In this document: in pieces, positions 1 through 11,347 of the stretch
How positions within the stretch are numbered: position 1 is the stretch's first letter
Layout of the letters: each line of letters starts with the position of its first letter
Assembly (NCBI RefSeq): GCF_000282375.1
Contig: NZ_AKJK01000047.1
Coordinates: 1-64,000, forward strand
Reading direction: 5' to 3'
Source of the DNA: Pseudomonas sp. GM50
Lineage (GTDB): Bacteria > Pseudomonadota > Gammaproteobacteria > Pseudomonadales > Pseudomonadaceae
Length of the DNA stretch: 64,000 nucleotides
Made by a program: the position numbers and the translations under genes
Notes under the pieces: generated by a model
Databases searched by the model: none
Seen by the model: only the letters and a program-made list of their open reading frames with translations
What the model was told of the DNA's origin: nothing

Positions 1-14
1 GGAGCTTGCAGACG

Positions 15-46
15 AAAAAAAACCGGTCATCACTGACCGGTTTTTT
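15..46 (-). terminator. Rho-independent terminator downstream of glyA
   Basis: A 10-bp stem (AAACCGGTCA / TGACCGGTTT) with a 4-nt loop is flanked by A and T runs on both sides, so it could end transcripts in both directions. It lies 25 bp past the glyA stop. Confidence 0.85.
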
Positions 47-70
47 CACTACTGCGGTTTAGCGGGGCAA

Positions 71-1324
71 TTAAGCGCCGTATACCGGCAGCTTTTTGCA
101 GATGGCCTTGACCTTCTCACGAACGGCGTCGATCACCGCTTCGTTGTTCAGATCCGCCAGGATGTCGCAGATCCAGCCGGCCAGCTCTTTGCACTCTGCT
201 TCCTTGAAGCCGCGAGTGGTCACAGCCGGAGTACCGAAACGCAGACCGGAGGTGACGAACGGGGAGCGTGGATCGTTCGGTACCGAGTTCTTGTTTACGG
301 TGATGAACGCTTTGCCCAGTGCGGCGTCGGCGTCTTTACCGGAGATTTCCTGCTTGATCAGCGACAGCAGGAACAGGTGGTTCTGAGTACCGCCCGACAC
401 CACGTCGAAACCGCGCTCGATGAACACGCCGGCCATGGCCTGGGCGTTTTTCACCACTTGTTGCTGGTAGGCCTTGAACTCAGGCTGCAGCGCTTCCTTG
501 AAGCAGATCGCCTTGGCAGCGATCACGTGCTCCAGCGGGCCACCCTGGGCGCCCGGGAATACCGCGGAGTTCAGCTTCTTCTCGATGTCGGCGTTGGCGC
601 GAGCCAGGATCAGGCCGCCACGTGGACCGCGCAGGGTCTTGTGCGTGGTGGTGGTCACGACGTCAGCGAATGGAACCGGGTTCGGGTAGACGCCAGCGGC
701 GACCAGACCGGCCACGTGAGCCATGTCGACAAACAGGTAGGCACCGACTTTGTCTGCGATTTCGCGGAAACGCGGGAAATCGAGGATCTGCGAGTAGGCA
801 GAGAAACCGGCCACGATCATTTTTGGCTTGTGCTCAACCGCCAGGCGCTCGACTTCGTCGTAGTCGATCAGGCCGTTGGCATCGATGCCGTACTGAACAG
901 CGTTGTACAGCTTGCCCGAAGACGAAACGCTGGCACCGTGGGTCAGGTGACCACCGTGGGCCAGGCTCATGCCCAGGATGGTGTCGCCCGCTTGCAGCAG
1001 GGCGAGGTAAACGGCGCTGTTGGCTTGGGAGCCGGCGTGTGGCTGAACGTTGGCGTAATCGGCGCCGAACAGTTCTTTGGCGCGGTCGATGGCCAGTTGC
1101 TCAACCACGTCGACGAACTCGCAACCACCGTAGTAGCGCTTGCCCGGATAACCTTCGGCGTACTTGTTGGTCAGTACCGAGCCTTGAGCTTCCATCACCG
1201 CAGGGCTGGTGTAGTTTTCCGAAGCGATCAGCTCAATGTGTTCTTCCTGGCGCTGAGCTTCTTGCTCCATGGCGGCAAAAAGGTCGGCGTCGTACTTGGC
1301 AATAGTCAAATCACGGCTGAACAT
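71..1324 (-). CDS. glyA: Serine hydroxymethyltransferase
   Basis: This cytoplasmic PLP enzyme interconverts serine and glycine while charging tetrahydrofolate with a one-carbon unit. The 417-aa length is standard. The PLP-lysine motif [14 protein letters not shown] is present with the lysine at about residue 229, as are the N-terminal ASENYTS and [15 protein letters not shown] folate/PLP motifs. I start at [12 protein letters not shown]; an in-frame ATG four codons upstream adds a non-homologous MRTA. It is followed downstream on the same strand by a strong terminator, and morA ends upstream across a REPIN, so it is probably monocistronic. Pseudomonads often carry more than one glyA; the position next to morA matches the PA4602 (glyA3) context as I recall it. 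Confidence 0.96.
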   Translation of the reverse strand: MFSRDLTIAKYDADLFAAMEQEAQRQEEHIELIASENYTSPAVMEAQGSVLTNKYAEGYPGKRYYGGCEFVDVVEQLAIDRAKELFGADYANVQPHAGSQANSAVYLALLQAGDTILGMSLAHGGHLTHGASVSSSGKLYNAVQYGIDANGLIDYDEVERLAVEHKPKMIVAGFSAYSQILDFPRFREIADKVGAYLFVDMAHVAGLVAAGVYPNPVPFADVVTTTTHKTLRGPRGGLILARANADIEKKLNSAVFPGAQGGPLEHVIAAKAICFKEALQPEFKAYQQQVVKNAQAMAGVFIERGFDVVSGGTQNHLFLLSLIKQEISGKDADAALGKAFITVNKNSVPNDPRSPFVTSGLRFGTPAVTTRGFKEAECKELAGWICDILADLNNEAVIDAVREKVKAICKKLPVYGA

Positions 1325-1452
1325 GGCGGTCCTCAAGGATCGGGGCAGAAAAGGGGGGCATTCTAACCCAATGGGTTTTAGATGGCATATGAAAGGACAT
1401 CATGTCGCAGACAAGTGGTGTTCATGCGCAGGATTTGCGGTGTCTGTGCGGG

Positions 1453-1523
1453 CCTCTTCGCGGGCAAGCCTCGCTCCTACGGATAGCACCGTCTGTAGGA
1501 GCGAGGCTTGCCCGCGAAGGCGT
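1453..1523. repeat. REPIN, family 1 (inverted REP pair)
   Basis: Two inverted 24-nt arms around TTCGCGGGCAAGCCTCGCTC face each other across a 14-nt loop. This is the classical P. fluorescens REP/REPIN layout, mobilised by RAYT-type transposases. It fills the glyA-morA gap. Confidence 0.9.
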
Positions 1524-1544
1524 CATGACAGGCGCCGCTGAGTC

Positions 1545-4500
1545 TCAATCAAACATGAACAACGCATCATTGCTGAACTGCGCCTCAAACCGACTCGCCG
1601 GCATTGGCCGGCCAAACAGATACCCCTGAACCTCATCGCAACCATGCTCACGCAGGAAGTCGAGTTGCTCGTGGGTTTCCACGCCTTCGGCGATTACCGC
1701 CAAGTTGAGGCTGTGGGCCATGGCGATGATCGCCCGGGCAATTTGTGCGTCCTGTTCCCCCGAGGGCAGGCCATCGACGAAAGTGCGGTCGATTTTCAGC
1801 ACGTCGATCGGGAATTGCTTGAGGTAGTTGAGCGATGAATAGCCGGTGCCGAAGTCATCGACCGCAATGCTCAGGCCGAGGTTTTTCAACCCGGCGAGGA
1901 TCTGCATCGCCTCGCTGACTTCACGCATCAGAATACTTTCGGTCAACTCCAGCTCCAGGCACGCCGGCGGCAGGCCGGTTTCCTTGAGAATGGTCGCGAT
2001 CCGTGTGCCGAGCTGCCCGTCGGAGAACTGCCGGGCCGAAATGTTCACCGAGACCTTCGGCACCCGCACCTTGGCCTGATGCCAGGTCTTGAGCTGACGG
2101 CAGGCTTCGCTGATCACCCAGTCGCCGACATCCACCACCAACCCGAGCTCTTCGAGCACCGGAATGAAATCCCCCGGCGGCACCAGACCGCGGCGTGGGT
2201 GGCGCCAGCGCAGCAGGGCTTCGGCGCCGGTCAGACGCTTGCCGTCACCGCTGAATTGCGGCTGGTAGTACAGCACGAATTCGTTTTGTTCCAGGGCATG
2301 GCGCAAGTCGCTTTCCAGCTCCAGACGCTCCAGGGCGCTGGCGTTCATGTCGGCCTGATAGAACTGGAAGTTGTTTTTGCCGCGCTCCTTGGCGTGGTAC
2401 ATCGCCGTGTCGGCGTTCTTCATCAGCTGACTGAGTTCGCTGCCGTCCTGAGGGCTCAGGGCGATGCCGATACTGGCAGTGACAAAAAACTCGCGGCCTT
2501 CCAGCACGAACGGTTTCACCAGGCTGGCGAGGATCTGTTCGGCCACGTGAATCGCCCGGTTCAGCGCGATCTCCCGGTTGACCCGCGGTTGCAGCAGCAA
2601 AGTGAACTCATCACCCCCCATGCGTGCCACGGTGTCGTCATCGTCGACGCAACCAAGCAGGCGCGTGGCCATTTCCTTGAGCATACGGTCGCCGGCGGCG
2701 TGGCCCAGGGAGTCGTTGATCGGCTTGAAACGGTCCAGGTCGAGGAACATCAGCACCACCCAGGACTTCTGCCGTTCAGCCGATTGCAGCGCGGTGTGCA
2801 GGCGATCCTGGAACAGCGTGCGGTTGGGCAGGTGAGTCAGGGCGTCGTAATAGGCGAGGCGGTGAATCCGCTGCTCACTGGCCTTGCGTTCGCTGATGTC
2901 GCTGAAGAAACACACGTAGCTGGCCAGATCGCCTTCATCATCGAGTACTGCCGTAATCCCGACCCAGGCCGGGTAATGCTCGCCATTGCGTCGTTTGAGC
3001 CAGACTTCGCCTTCCCAGGTACTGTGCTGGTGCAATTGCTTGAGCACATAGCGCAGATGGGCTTCCTGCTGCTCATCGACAGTGAGCATGTTCGGCAATT
3101 GGTCGAGGACCTGGGCCACTGCATAGCCGCTGACGCGACTGAAAGCCTCGTTGGCCTGGACGATATAGCCGGCCGGGTCAGTGATCAGAATCGCCGAGGT
3201 CGAGTGCTCGAATACCGTGGCCGCCATGCGCAAGTCTTTCTCGGCCCGGCGTTGCTGGCTGATGTCGCGGCCGACCCCGAGCACGCCTTCGAAGGCACCG
3301 TGTTCGTCCCAGACCAGCACCAGACGCAACTCGATGGGGATCTTGCGTCCGTCAGCCCGCAGGCAGTCGAACAGAAACAGCTGGGTCTGCACCTGGCTGC
3401 GCAGCAGCGCCAGTTGCTCGGGCTTATCCAGCGCTTTGCTGACCCGGTCCATCAGGCTGTAGATGCCGGTCAGTTGTTGCGGGTTGGCGATGGTCGATTG
3501 CCAGCCGTTCTGGAATATCCAGTCGGCGTCGAAGCCCAGTACGGCTTGCACCGAGGGGCTGACGTAATTGAGCGCCATCTTGCTGTCGGTAGAGAAAATC
3601 ACGTCGCTGATGCTTTCGGCGAGCATCCGGTAACGCTGCTCGCTGTCGCGCAGGGACTCGCTGGCTTCGATCTGCTCGGTGATGTCCTTGGCCACGCCAA
3701 TGATGCGCGTGACCTGATCGTGTTTGTCCCGCGCCAGGGCCTGTTCGCGAATGTCGAAACGCCGCCATTTGCCATCGCGATGGCGGAAACGCAGCTGGCA
3801 TTGCATCAGTTGGGTGTAACCCGCGTGACGTTGGGACTGGCGTGATCGGTGGTAGTAGTCGGCATCCTCGGGGTGCAACAGGATTTCCCAGAAATACTCG
3901 CCCATCTGGTGCAGTTCGGTGCGGTTGTAACCCAGCGTTTGCCCCAGGTGATGGTTGCTGAAGATCATCCGCTGGCTGACCACATCCTGCACATACAGAT
4001 GATCCGGCACGGTGCGCACCACGTCCGACCAGAACCCTTCACGCTCCAGCAGCGACAATTCGATGAGCTTGCGACTGGTGATATCGCTGATGCTCAGGAT
4101 CACCGCTTTGTAGTCGGCCTGATCTTCCGGCAGACGCAGTACCAGCCACAAATGCTGGTCGCGGCCATTGGCGTCCTGGAGTTTTATTTCCAGTTCAAGC
4201 TGTTTCTGCTGGTGCAACACCGCTTCGAGCACTTGATTGCCGATGGCCGTGCAGTCCAATGGGCAGCCGTCGATCAGCAATTTCCAGGCTTGATCGCAGG
4301 AATTGACATTGAGCAATTGCAGGGCGACCTGATTGACCTCGGTGATGCGCAGTTCCTGCAGCAGTTGCTGGCGTTGCTCCGGTGTCTCGAGCCAGGCCTT
4401 CAACTGCTCGCTGCTGTTGAGTTGAGCCTTGTCGAAGATGCTTTTGAGCCCGGACAGGTCGAGCACGCACAACGCAACGCCGGTGCCTTCGAAAATGTCC

Positions 4501-5393
4501 TGATAGCGTCGACGGCCTTCATGCAGTTGGCGTTGACGGCGACGAATGTTCAGCAGAGCGATGAACGGCAACAAGGAGAGGGCCAGACCCAGCAGGCATT
4601 TGCCGATGAACGCCGGCAGCAGTTGTTCGATCACCCGTTGCCGGTCGAACAGCCCGCGCAGTTGCCAATCGCTGCTGCTCAAGGGGATTGTCAGCACGCT
4701 GTTGGCCAGTTCGTCGGCTGTCAGCACGGCGGGTTTGGCCGAGGGCTGGGCGTCATCGCGGCTGATGATTTGATGATTGATGCGGTTTTCCACCAGCCAC
4801 TGGGGGCGGATGCCGACGTCGGCCTGTTTGGTCAGTGAGGAGAAGAACGTTGGCGTCAGGCGCAGGACCCAATAGCCGCGGGTACTGCCGCTGGCCTGAT
4901 GCAGCAGCAGGTGCACCACCGAACCGTCGTCGGCATTGCTGAAATAGTGGGCCTGGGCGCGGCTGCGTTGAACCAGTTCGCTCAGGTAATGGGCGTCCGG
5001 GCTGTCGGCGGCACTGTCGCTGAGGATTTTTCCGGAGGGACTGAGCAGTGCCAGGCTGCGCAGGTCGGGCAGCGATTGCTGCAGTTTGCGTAGCAACGCC
5101 TGCTGTTCGTCGGGACTTTGTGGTTGTTCGATGATCGGTAGCAGGTTAAGGGCGATCTGGGCATTGAGTGCCATGTTGAGGCTGACCTGCGAAGCCAGAT
5201 CGGCGGAGTAGTCGATGGTGTACTGGCGCTGGTTTTTCTGGGTTTCGCGAAGCTGATCCAGCAGCTGCCAGAACAGCAGTGCGAGCAGCAACAGCACGAG
5301 GGTTGCCAGCGCGCCCTTCAAGGTTCCGCGCAGGGGTGAGCCGGTCGCAGGATTGAGTGCGCTCACGGACGATGGCGGAGTGACCTTGGACAA
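1545..5393 (-). CDS. morA: Membrane-anchored PAS-GGDEF-EAL cyclic-di-GMP regulator, MorA-like
   Basis: This bifunctional c-di-GMP turnover protein is probably the orthologue of MorA (PA4601), which controls motility timing and biofilm. The 1282-aa chain has a TM helix at about 25-45, a periplasmic sensor segment, and a second TM at about 262-282. Four PAS-like domains follow (about 293-400, 455-575, 585-715, 725-840). The GGDEF domain has an intact GGDEF motif near residue 925. The EAL domain has EAL at about 1057, plus [18 protein letters not shown] and LKIDRTFV. Both active-site signatures look intact, so synthase and phosphodiesterase activity are both possible. It lies next to glyA as in P. 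aeruginosa. The nfxB-mexCD-oprJ genes that I recall following it in PAO1 are absent here. Confidence 0.88.
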   Translation of the reverse strand: MSKVTPPSSVSALNPATGSPLRGTLKGALATLVLLLLALLFWQLLDQLRETQKNQRQYTIDYSADLASQVSLNMALNAQIALNLLPIIEQPQSPDEQQALLRKLQQSLPDLRSLALLSPSGKILSDSAADSPDAHYLSELVQRSRAQAHYFSNADDGSVVHLLLHQASGSTRGYWVLRLTPTFFSSLTKQADVGIRPQWLVENRINHQIISRDDAQPSAKPAVLTADELANSVLTIPLSSSDWQLRGLFDRQRVIEQLLPAFIGKCLLGLALSLLPFIALLNIRRRQRQLHEGRRRYQDIFEGTGVALCVLDLSGLKSIFDKAQLNSSEQLKAWLETPEQRQQLLQELRITEVNQVALQLLNVNSCDQAWKLLIDGCPLDCTAIGNQVLEAVLHQQKQLELEIKLQDANGRDQHLWLVLRLPEDQADYKAVILSISDITSRKLIELSLLEREGFWSDVVRTVPDHLYVQDVVSQRMIFSNHHLGQTLGYNRTELHQMGEYFWEILLHPEDADYYHRSRQSQRHAGYTQLMQCQLRFRHRDGKWRRFDIREQALARDKHDQVTRIIGVAKDITEQIEASESLRDSEQRYRMLAESISDVIFSTDSKMALNYVSPSVQAVLGFDADWIFQNGWQSTIANPQQLTGIYSLMDRVSKALDKPEQLALLRSQVQTQLFLFDCLRADGRKIPIELRLVLVWDEHGAFEGVLGVGRDISQQRRAEKDLRMAATVFEHSTSAILITDPAGYIVQANEAFSRVSGYAVAQVLDQLPNMLTVDEQQEAHLRYVLKQLHQHSTWEGEVWLKRRNGEHYPAWVGITAVLDDEGDLASYVCFFSDISERKASEQRIHRLAYYDALTHLPNRTLFQDRLHTALQSAERQKSWVVLMFLDLDRFKPINDSLGHAAGDRMLKEMATRLLGCVDDDDTVARMGGDEFTLLLQPRVNREIALNRAIHVAEQILASLVKPFVLEGREFFVTASIGIALSPQDGSELSQLMKNADTAMYHAKERGKNNFQFYQADMNASALERLELESDLRHALEQNEFVLYYQPQFSGDGKRLTGAEALLRWRHPRRGLVPPGDFIPVLEELGLVVDVGDWVISEACRQLKTWHQAKVRVPKVSVNISARQFSDGQLGTRIATILKETGLPPACLELELTESILMREVSEAMQILAGLKNLGLSIAVDDFGTGYSSLNYLKQFPIDVLKIDRTFVDGLPSGEQDAQIARAIIAMAHSLNLAVIAEGVETHEQLDFLREHGCDEVQGYLFGRPMPASRFEAQFSNDALFMFD

Positions 5394-5560
5394 ACTGTAA
5401 TCCTGCGGTTTGGCTGGACTGGCGCGACGTGCACTATAAGCCGGACGCCCGAAGGGCGGCTAGCATGCCTTGAGTTGTGGCGAAGTGCCAGTCCCCGCTC
5501 GGCTGGACTGCCTTCTATCAATAAGGTAGCTTTGCCGGTTACGCGGGAGCGTTCCAGCTC

Positions 5561-5832
5561 CTAGGGGGCGTTCTCAATTAGTTTCACCGCCGCGCCGGGT
5601 CTGCTGTTGTGCAGGGCAAGGCGCGAGAAGCGTGGTTTGGTCATTCCAAATAAGCTTCGAGCAACGCAGCCCTGCACAACAGCAGGCCCGGCCCTTCGGG
5701 TTGTGCCTTAAAGCGGGCCAGGCTGCGTTGCAGGCCTTGGAAAGGGAACAACCATTCCCAGCGGCCTGCGCCTTGCCTGGCCCGCTTTAAGGCGACAACG
5801 CGGTGGCGAAACTAATTGAGAACGCCCCCTAG
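5561..5832. mobile_element. MITE-like palindromic element with nested hairpins
   Basis: Both ends carry a perfect 25-bp inverted repeat starting CTAGGGGGCGTTCTCAATTA. Inside are two more inverted repeats: 5595-5617 with 5669-5691 (22 of 23 match) and 5705-5723 with 5775-5793 (19 of 19). The fold would be a cloverleaf or cruciform of two hairpins on one long stem. There is no ORF that looks real and no transposase. The terminal CTAG could be a 4-bp target duplication, as IS5-type elements make. It sits in the 554-bp gap between morA and ettA, 115 bp before the ettA start. Positions 5394-5560 show nothing else. Confidence 0.8.
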
Positions 5833-5947
5833 ACTCAGGTTTTTTCAGCGCGCACGCCTTGATACCCATCAAACGAACGACGCGCATGGCCTGGCCGGGC
5901 ATCGCCTGCGCTCCAATCATTCATCAGTCACTGACCCAAGGTTCTCC

Positions 5948-7612
<1,665 letters not shown>

Positions 7613-7631
7613 TTTCAGGTTGGTCGCATAG

Positions 7632-7663
7632 CAAAAACGGAGCCTTCGGGGCTCCGTTTTTTT
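7632..7663 (+). terminator. Rho-independent terminator of ettA
   Basis: An ACGGAGCC / GGCTCCGT stem with a short TTCGGG-containing loop is followed by seven T residues, 20 bp after the ettA stop. Confidence 0.9.
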
Positions 7664-7689
7664 ATGGGTATTCAGCAAGACCGAGTCGC

Positions 7690-7765
7690 GTCCTTCGCGG
7701 GCAAGCCTCGCTCCTACAGAAGAATTGCACGACCTGTAGGAGCGAGGCTTGCCCGCGAAGGCGTC
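7690..7765. repeat. REPIN, family 1
   Basis: An inverted pair of the same CTTCGCGGGCAAGCCTCGCT arms as at 1453 surrounds a 19-nt loop, between ettA and the convergent Gre-like gene. Confidence 0.9.
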
Positions 7766-7772
7766 ATCGAGT

Positions 7773-8267
7773 TCACCCAATCTCTATGGCCAACACCTCA
7801 ATCACCAAATCCCCCGCCGGTCGCTTCCACAGCACTTCATCGCCCACCTGCGCCCCAAGCAACGCCCGCCCCAGCGGCGAACTCCAATTGATCAAGCCAT
7901 GGGTGGCATCCGCCTGGTCTTCTCCGACCAATTGCACGCGCTGCTCATGATCGTGTTCGTCGGCAAAGGTCACCCAGTTGCCGATCTGCACTTTGTCGGT
8001 CGAGAAGGCTTGGGCGACCACCTGGGCGCTTTGCAGGCGTTGCTTGAAGTAGCGCCAGTCGCGATCGAGGTCGGCCTGGCGCTGCTTATCGGCCAGCTCA
8101 CCTTTGGCGCTTTCCTCATCAATCAGTTTTTGCAGTTCGGCGACTTTCGCCTGAAGCTGCGCCAGGCCCACTGGCGTGACGTAATTGGGCTGCGCGCTGA
8201 CCTGCCGTTCGACTGGCTGATCGGCTTGCGCGGCGGCGTTATCTTCATTGACGAAGGCGCGACTCAT
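7773..8267 (-). CDS. GreA/GreB-family transcription elongation factor-like protein
   Basis: Gre factors enter the RNA polymerase secondary channel and stimulate transcript cleavage through acidic residues at the tip of an N-terminal coiled coil. This 164-aa protein has the Gre layout: an N-terminal coiled-coil hairpin (about 28-90) and a C-terminal FKBP-like domain (about 95-160) with the family run INWSSPLGRALLGAQVGDEV. The canonical tip GD(L/R)SENA(E/D)Y is not conserved; the corresponding stretch reads KGELADKQRQADLDRDWRYF. It may therefore bind polymerase without normal cleavage activity. It lies 70 bp downstream of a lipoprotein gene on the same strand. Confidence 0.8.
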   Translation of the reverse strand: MSRAFVNEDNAAAQADQPVERQVSAQPNYVTPVGLAQLQAKVAELQKLIDEESAKGELADKQRQADLDRDWRYFKQRLQSAQVVAQAFSTDKVQIGNWVTFADEHDHEQRVQLVGEDQADATHGLINWSSPLGRALLGAQVGDEVLWKRPAGDLVIEVLAIEIG

Positions 8268-8337
8268 GCTGTTCTCCCGTTATAGGGTTTGGGCCATGGT
8301 CGCAGGCTTTAAGTTTCGACGAATGTCTGTAAGCGAC

Positions 8338-8694
8338 TTATTGCGAGCGATAGGCTCGCGCGGCGTCCCTGTCTTTCTCTTGTTGCCAGGCCCGTTCGCG
8401 CTCGTCCCAATGGCGGTCCTTGTACTCGTTACGATCCTCGTTTTCACGCATGGCCTGGCACTGACGGAAGCCATCGGTCCAGCCTTCGGCGTATTGCTTG
8501 TCCTTGAGGTAACGCGGGACATTTTTGCGAAACTCACCGGTGATCGCCCCGGCGGCTTGCCGGCCACTAATGCAACCGTCATCGAAGCCATCGGCGAACG
8601 CCGGCGGATAACCCTTGGCGATCAGATCCTCGTGGGTCGATTGGCACCCCGTGATCACTACCAATAACCCCAACACACCCACGCAACGCCACAT
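8338..8694 (-). CDS. Small putative lipoprotein of unknown function
   Basis: The 118-aa product opens with a signal sequence ending in lipobox VITGC (Cys17), so it should be lipidated and exported. The mature part has an FADGFDDGCISGRQAAG segment and a second GWTDGFRQC segment, which look like a short internal duplication around G-x-x-DG-x-x-x-C, then a highly charged C-terminal tail. I do not recognise a function. It lies upstream of the Gre-like gene on the same strand and may be cotranscribed. Confidence 0.8.
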   Translation of the reverse strand: MWRCVGVLGLLVVITGCQSTHEDLIAKGYPPAFADGFDDGCISGRQAAGAITGEFRKNVPRYLKDKQYAEGWTDGFRQCQAMRENEDRNEYKDRHWDERERAWQQEKDRDAARAYRSQ

Positions 8695-8800
8695 CTCGGA
8701 CTCCCGAGCCGTTCAACGGTCTCTAAGGGAAGTTTAGAAGCGGATTTGTCGGGTGTATGTGAAAGGCTTGTGATTAATCTGTGGGGTAGCGCAGATCCGT

Positions 8801-8890
8801 TGTGGGAGCGAGCCTGCTCGCGATGGCGGTGGAACAGGCAGCATGGATGTTGAATGTGATGGCCTCATCGCGAGCAGGCTCGCTCCCACA
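8801..8890. repeat. REPIN, family 2
   Basis: Inverted arms TGTGGGAGCGAGCCTGCTCG / CGAGCAGGCTCGCTCCCACA enclose a loop of about 50 nt. The REP core is different from that at 1453 and 7690. Confidence 0.9.
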
Positions 8891-8899
8891 GGGGGCAGA

Positions 8900-10753
8900 T
8901 CAATAGTGATACCACTTCACCTCAAGCATCACTTCGTTTTCGGGCGAAGCCAGGTGGCTGAATTCGCGTTGGGCACTCAGGCGCACCCCAAGATTGCGCG
9001 ACAATTCCCACTGCTGATTCAGGCTCACACTCCGGCGCACCTCGCCATTGGTGAAGTAATCACCCTTGGCCTCCAGGCTGAAATTGCCCAGCGGGTTTTT
9101 CCACAGCAGGCCGCTGTTAAAGCCCGCCGCCGGAGCGATGAAGCCCGCGAAGTCGTTGTTATGCTCAACACGCACGGTGCCCAAGGCGAAACCGAGCATG
9201 TCGTCGCCCAGTTGCCAGGTCCCGCCGCCACCGCCATTGACATGGCTGACCAGGGTTTCGTCGTCATGCTTGCCCGGTACGCGCTCCAGGCCGCCGGTGA
9301 CTTGCCACGACAGCGGTTGCAACAACTCATTGCGCGGAGTCAGCGAGCGGATGGTCGCCAGGTCCAGTTGCTGCAACTGCCAGTCATTGCCTTCGTATTG
9401 ACGCAGCTTCATCTGCAGAATTTCGATCTGCGCACCAAGGGGGAAGCTTTCCATGTTGTCATTGAGGTCGTGATAGGCCATGCGCAGGCCATATTCGCCG
9501 AAGGCTTTGTCGCCTCGGGTGCCGATGCCGGCCTGCCAGGTACGGGATTCGTGACCGTCCTCGGGCAAGCCGGGTTGTGGAATTTCCAGCTCCGGGGGCG
9601 GGTTTTGATTGATTGCGCGCAGCAATTCGAAACTGCGTTGAGCCCGTTGCGGGTCACGCTCCTGACCATTGGCGCGATAACGCTCCAGACGATAAGCCGC
9701 ATCGATGATCAACGCCTGACGGTCGCGAGGTAGAGCCTTGAACGCCGGAGTCTGCAATTGCGTCTGATCGGCGCTGACTTTCAGCACCCATTCCTGCTCT
9801 TCAACGGTTAATGGCTCGGCGCGGCTCAGCAGTTCACGCTCACGGGACGGGCGATACTCGATCGATTCCACCAGTCCGGCTTCTTTCACCGCTTTGACCG
9901 TGTCGGTGGGGATGGCCGTCAACGGGAATTGCTCGGTCAACTTCAGGCTCGGCCGCGCTACCTGCAGCAACTCAAGCAGGCGGTAGGAGCAGTTTTCGTC
10001 GAAGAAGAAGTAGTCGAACTGGATCTGCTTGAGTTCCCAGACGTGTTCGACCATACGCTCGGTTTCCTGCTGGGTCAGGTTCAGGCGGTATTCCCAGAGG
10101 TCGCGGTTCTCGAGGCTGCGGTATTCCGAGAGTTTTTCCTGATACGGCACCAGCGCGAACAGCCCGGGATAACCGCCCATCAAGCCTTTCCAGGCGTAAA
10201 GAATGCTGTTGTCCGAACCTTCGATGTAGGCGCCGAAGTTGATCGCGTAACTGAGCAGCGACGTCTTGTCGCTCTGCACATTGGCCTGATCGATGCGCAG
10301 CAAGGTGTGGCCAAACATCGACGATGGGCTGTTCAGGTAGGCCGCCGGGAAAATCATCACCGCGCTGTGGGGCGAAACATCCTTGAACCATTGCTTGAAC
10401 TCGGCACAGTCCGGTGTCGGCAGATCGCTCAGCGCAAGTTGCGCCTTGAGCCAGCGGGTGCGGGCCGGATAGACGCATTGGGCATGCTGCTCGCCGGCGC
10501 TGGCCGGGGCGTACAGTGCCTGCACGGTCGCTGCCAGTTCGCGGTCGGGGTGTTGATTGCCATCGGGGGCGAGAAAGAATTTCTTGTCGCTGACATAGCT
10601 GCGCCAGCCACCGAGCTTGGCGGTTTCGTAATGACCCAGGGAAATCCAGAAGGGGTCGTTGGCCAGTTGCTGCAAACGTTGATTGTCGATGTGTGGCGCG
10701 GCGGACAGCGGGGCGCAGACACAGAGCGCCAGCCAGGCAAGGCGTTTGAGCAT
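8900..10753 (-). CDS. DUF4105 (Lnb N-terminal-like) periplasmic/outer-membrane protein
   Basis: The 617-aa exported protein has a signal peptide at 1-18 (cleavage near LSA-AP). The N-terminal half is a DUF4105 domain; this Pfam family is now, as I recall, named after the Lnb lipoprotein N-acyltransferase. A SSMFGHTLLRI motif (His149) and a FDENCSYRLLELL motif (Cys255) look like the His/Cys pair of an NlpC/P60-LRAT-type thiol enzyme. The C-terminal half (about 400-617) has alternating beta-type strands ending in VMLEVKWYHY, suggestive of a beta-barrel. I start at MLKRLAWLAL, since the upstream ATG would put residues before the signal peptide. The DUF3015 gene lies just upstream on the same strand. 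Biochemical function is inferred only. Confidence 0.78.
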   Translation of the reverse strand: MLKRLAWLALCVCAPLSAAPHIDNQRLQQLANDPFWISLGHYETAKLGGWRSYVSDKKFFLAPDGNQHPDRELAATVQALYAPASAGEQHAQCVYPARTRWLKAQLALSDLPTPDCAEFKQWFKDVSPHSAVMIFPAAYLNSPSSMFGHTLLRIDQANVQSDKTSLLSYAINFGAYIEGSDNSILYAWKGLMGGYPGLFALVPYQEKLSEYRSLENRDLWEYRLNLTQQETERMVEHVWELKQIQFDYFFFDENCSYRLLELLQVARPSLKLTEQFPLTAIPTDTVKAVKEAGLVESIEYRPSRERELLSRAEPLTVEEQEWVLKVSADQTQLQTPAFKALPRDRQALIIDAAYRLERYRANGQERDPQRAQRSFELLRAINQNPPPELEIPQPGLPEDGHESRTWQAGIGTRGDKAFGEYGLRMAYHDLNDNMESFPLGAQIEILQMKLRQYEGNDWQLQQLDLATIRSLTPRNELLQPLSWQVTGGLERVPGKHDDETLVSHVNGGGGGTWQLGDDMLGFALGTVRVEHNNDFAGFIAPAAGFNSGLLWKNPLGNFSLEAKGDYFTNGEVRRSVSLNQQWELSRNLGVRLSAQREFSHLASPENEVMLEVKWYHY

Positions 10754-10814
10754 AGTGAGCAACTTAAGTCGAAAGAAACAAAGACCCAAAGGGGCAGGCC
10801 AAAAGGGCCAGGTC

Positions 10815-10850
10815 CAAAAAACAAAACCCGCTCCCCGAAAGGAGCGGGCC
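10815..10850 (-). terminator. Rho-independent terminator of the DUF3015 gene
   Basis: Read on the minus strand, the stem CCCGCTCC / GGAGCGGG is followed by a T-rich run, about 10 bp after the DUF3015 stop. It separates that gene from the DUF4105 gene. Confidence 0.85.
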
Positions 10851-10858
10851 GGTCGAGC

Positions 10859-11347
10859 TTAAGCTTGAGTAGCGTACTTGGCCAGACGAGGGTCGCTTTT
10901 CAGCACGGCCAGGGTGTTGGTATGCACGTCATCAGCGGTCACGTCAACTTTGCTGAAGATTTGCTGGAAGTGCTGATGAGTCACAGCGGCGAAATGCGCA
11001 CGGTCTTCCGGCGCCACGCCCAGTACCACGGCGTAAGTGGTCAGCGCTTCGCCCTGACCCTTGGCCATGTCTTCGGACAGCTCGTTCATCATGCCATTCA
11101 TGGCGATCCAGGATTTGCCGCCATAGGTCAGCGACGCATTGGTCGAGCAACCGTTGGTGCCGGAGGTCATACCGAACGTTGCGTTACCGGAAGTGCCGTT
11201 GGTGGTGGATGCCAGGAAGTGTGCCGGGGTGCCACGCTGACCTTCGAACAGCATGTTGCCCCAACCGCAGTCCGGACCGCCTGGCGCCTGAGCCATGGCG
11301 TTGATGGATACAGCGGTGAAGAGAGTACCGAGAAGAATCCGTTTCAT
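10859..11347 (-). CDS. DUF3015 family periplasmic protein
   Basis: The 162-aa product starts MKRILLGTLFTAVSINAMA, a clear Sec signal peptide cut before QAPGGPDCGWGNMLF, the usual DUF3015 opening. A conserved Cys pair (CGWG and NGCSTNASL) may form a disulfide. The start is chosen for the signal peptide and an AGAGAA ribosome site; the reading frame is open 46 codons further upstream without homology. Function is unknown. A strong terminator follows, so the DUF4105 gene downstream is probably transcribed separately or by read-through. Confidence 0.85.
   Translation of the reverse strand: MKRILLGTLFTAVSINAMAQAPGGPDCGWGNMLFEGQRGTPAHFLASTTNGTSGNATFGMTSGTNGCSTNASLTYGGKSWIAMNGMMNELSEDMAKGQGEALTTYAVVLGVAPEDRAHFAAVTHQHFQQIFSKVDVTADDVHTNTLAVLKSDPRLAKYATQA

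Noticed and set aside
377..1366. Long plus-strand open frame antisense to glyA
   Set aside because: It is the complement of a conserved gene in high-GC DNA and has no recognisable domain.
5816..5947. In-frame open extension of ettA into the MITE-like element
   Set aside because: EttA homologues start at MAQYVFTMHRLGK, and the extension reads through the repeat end.
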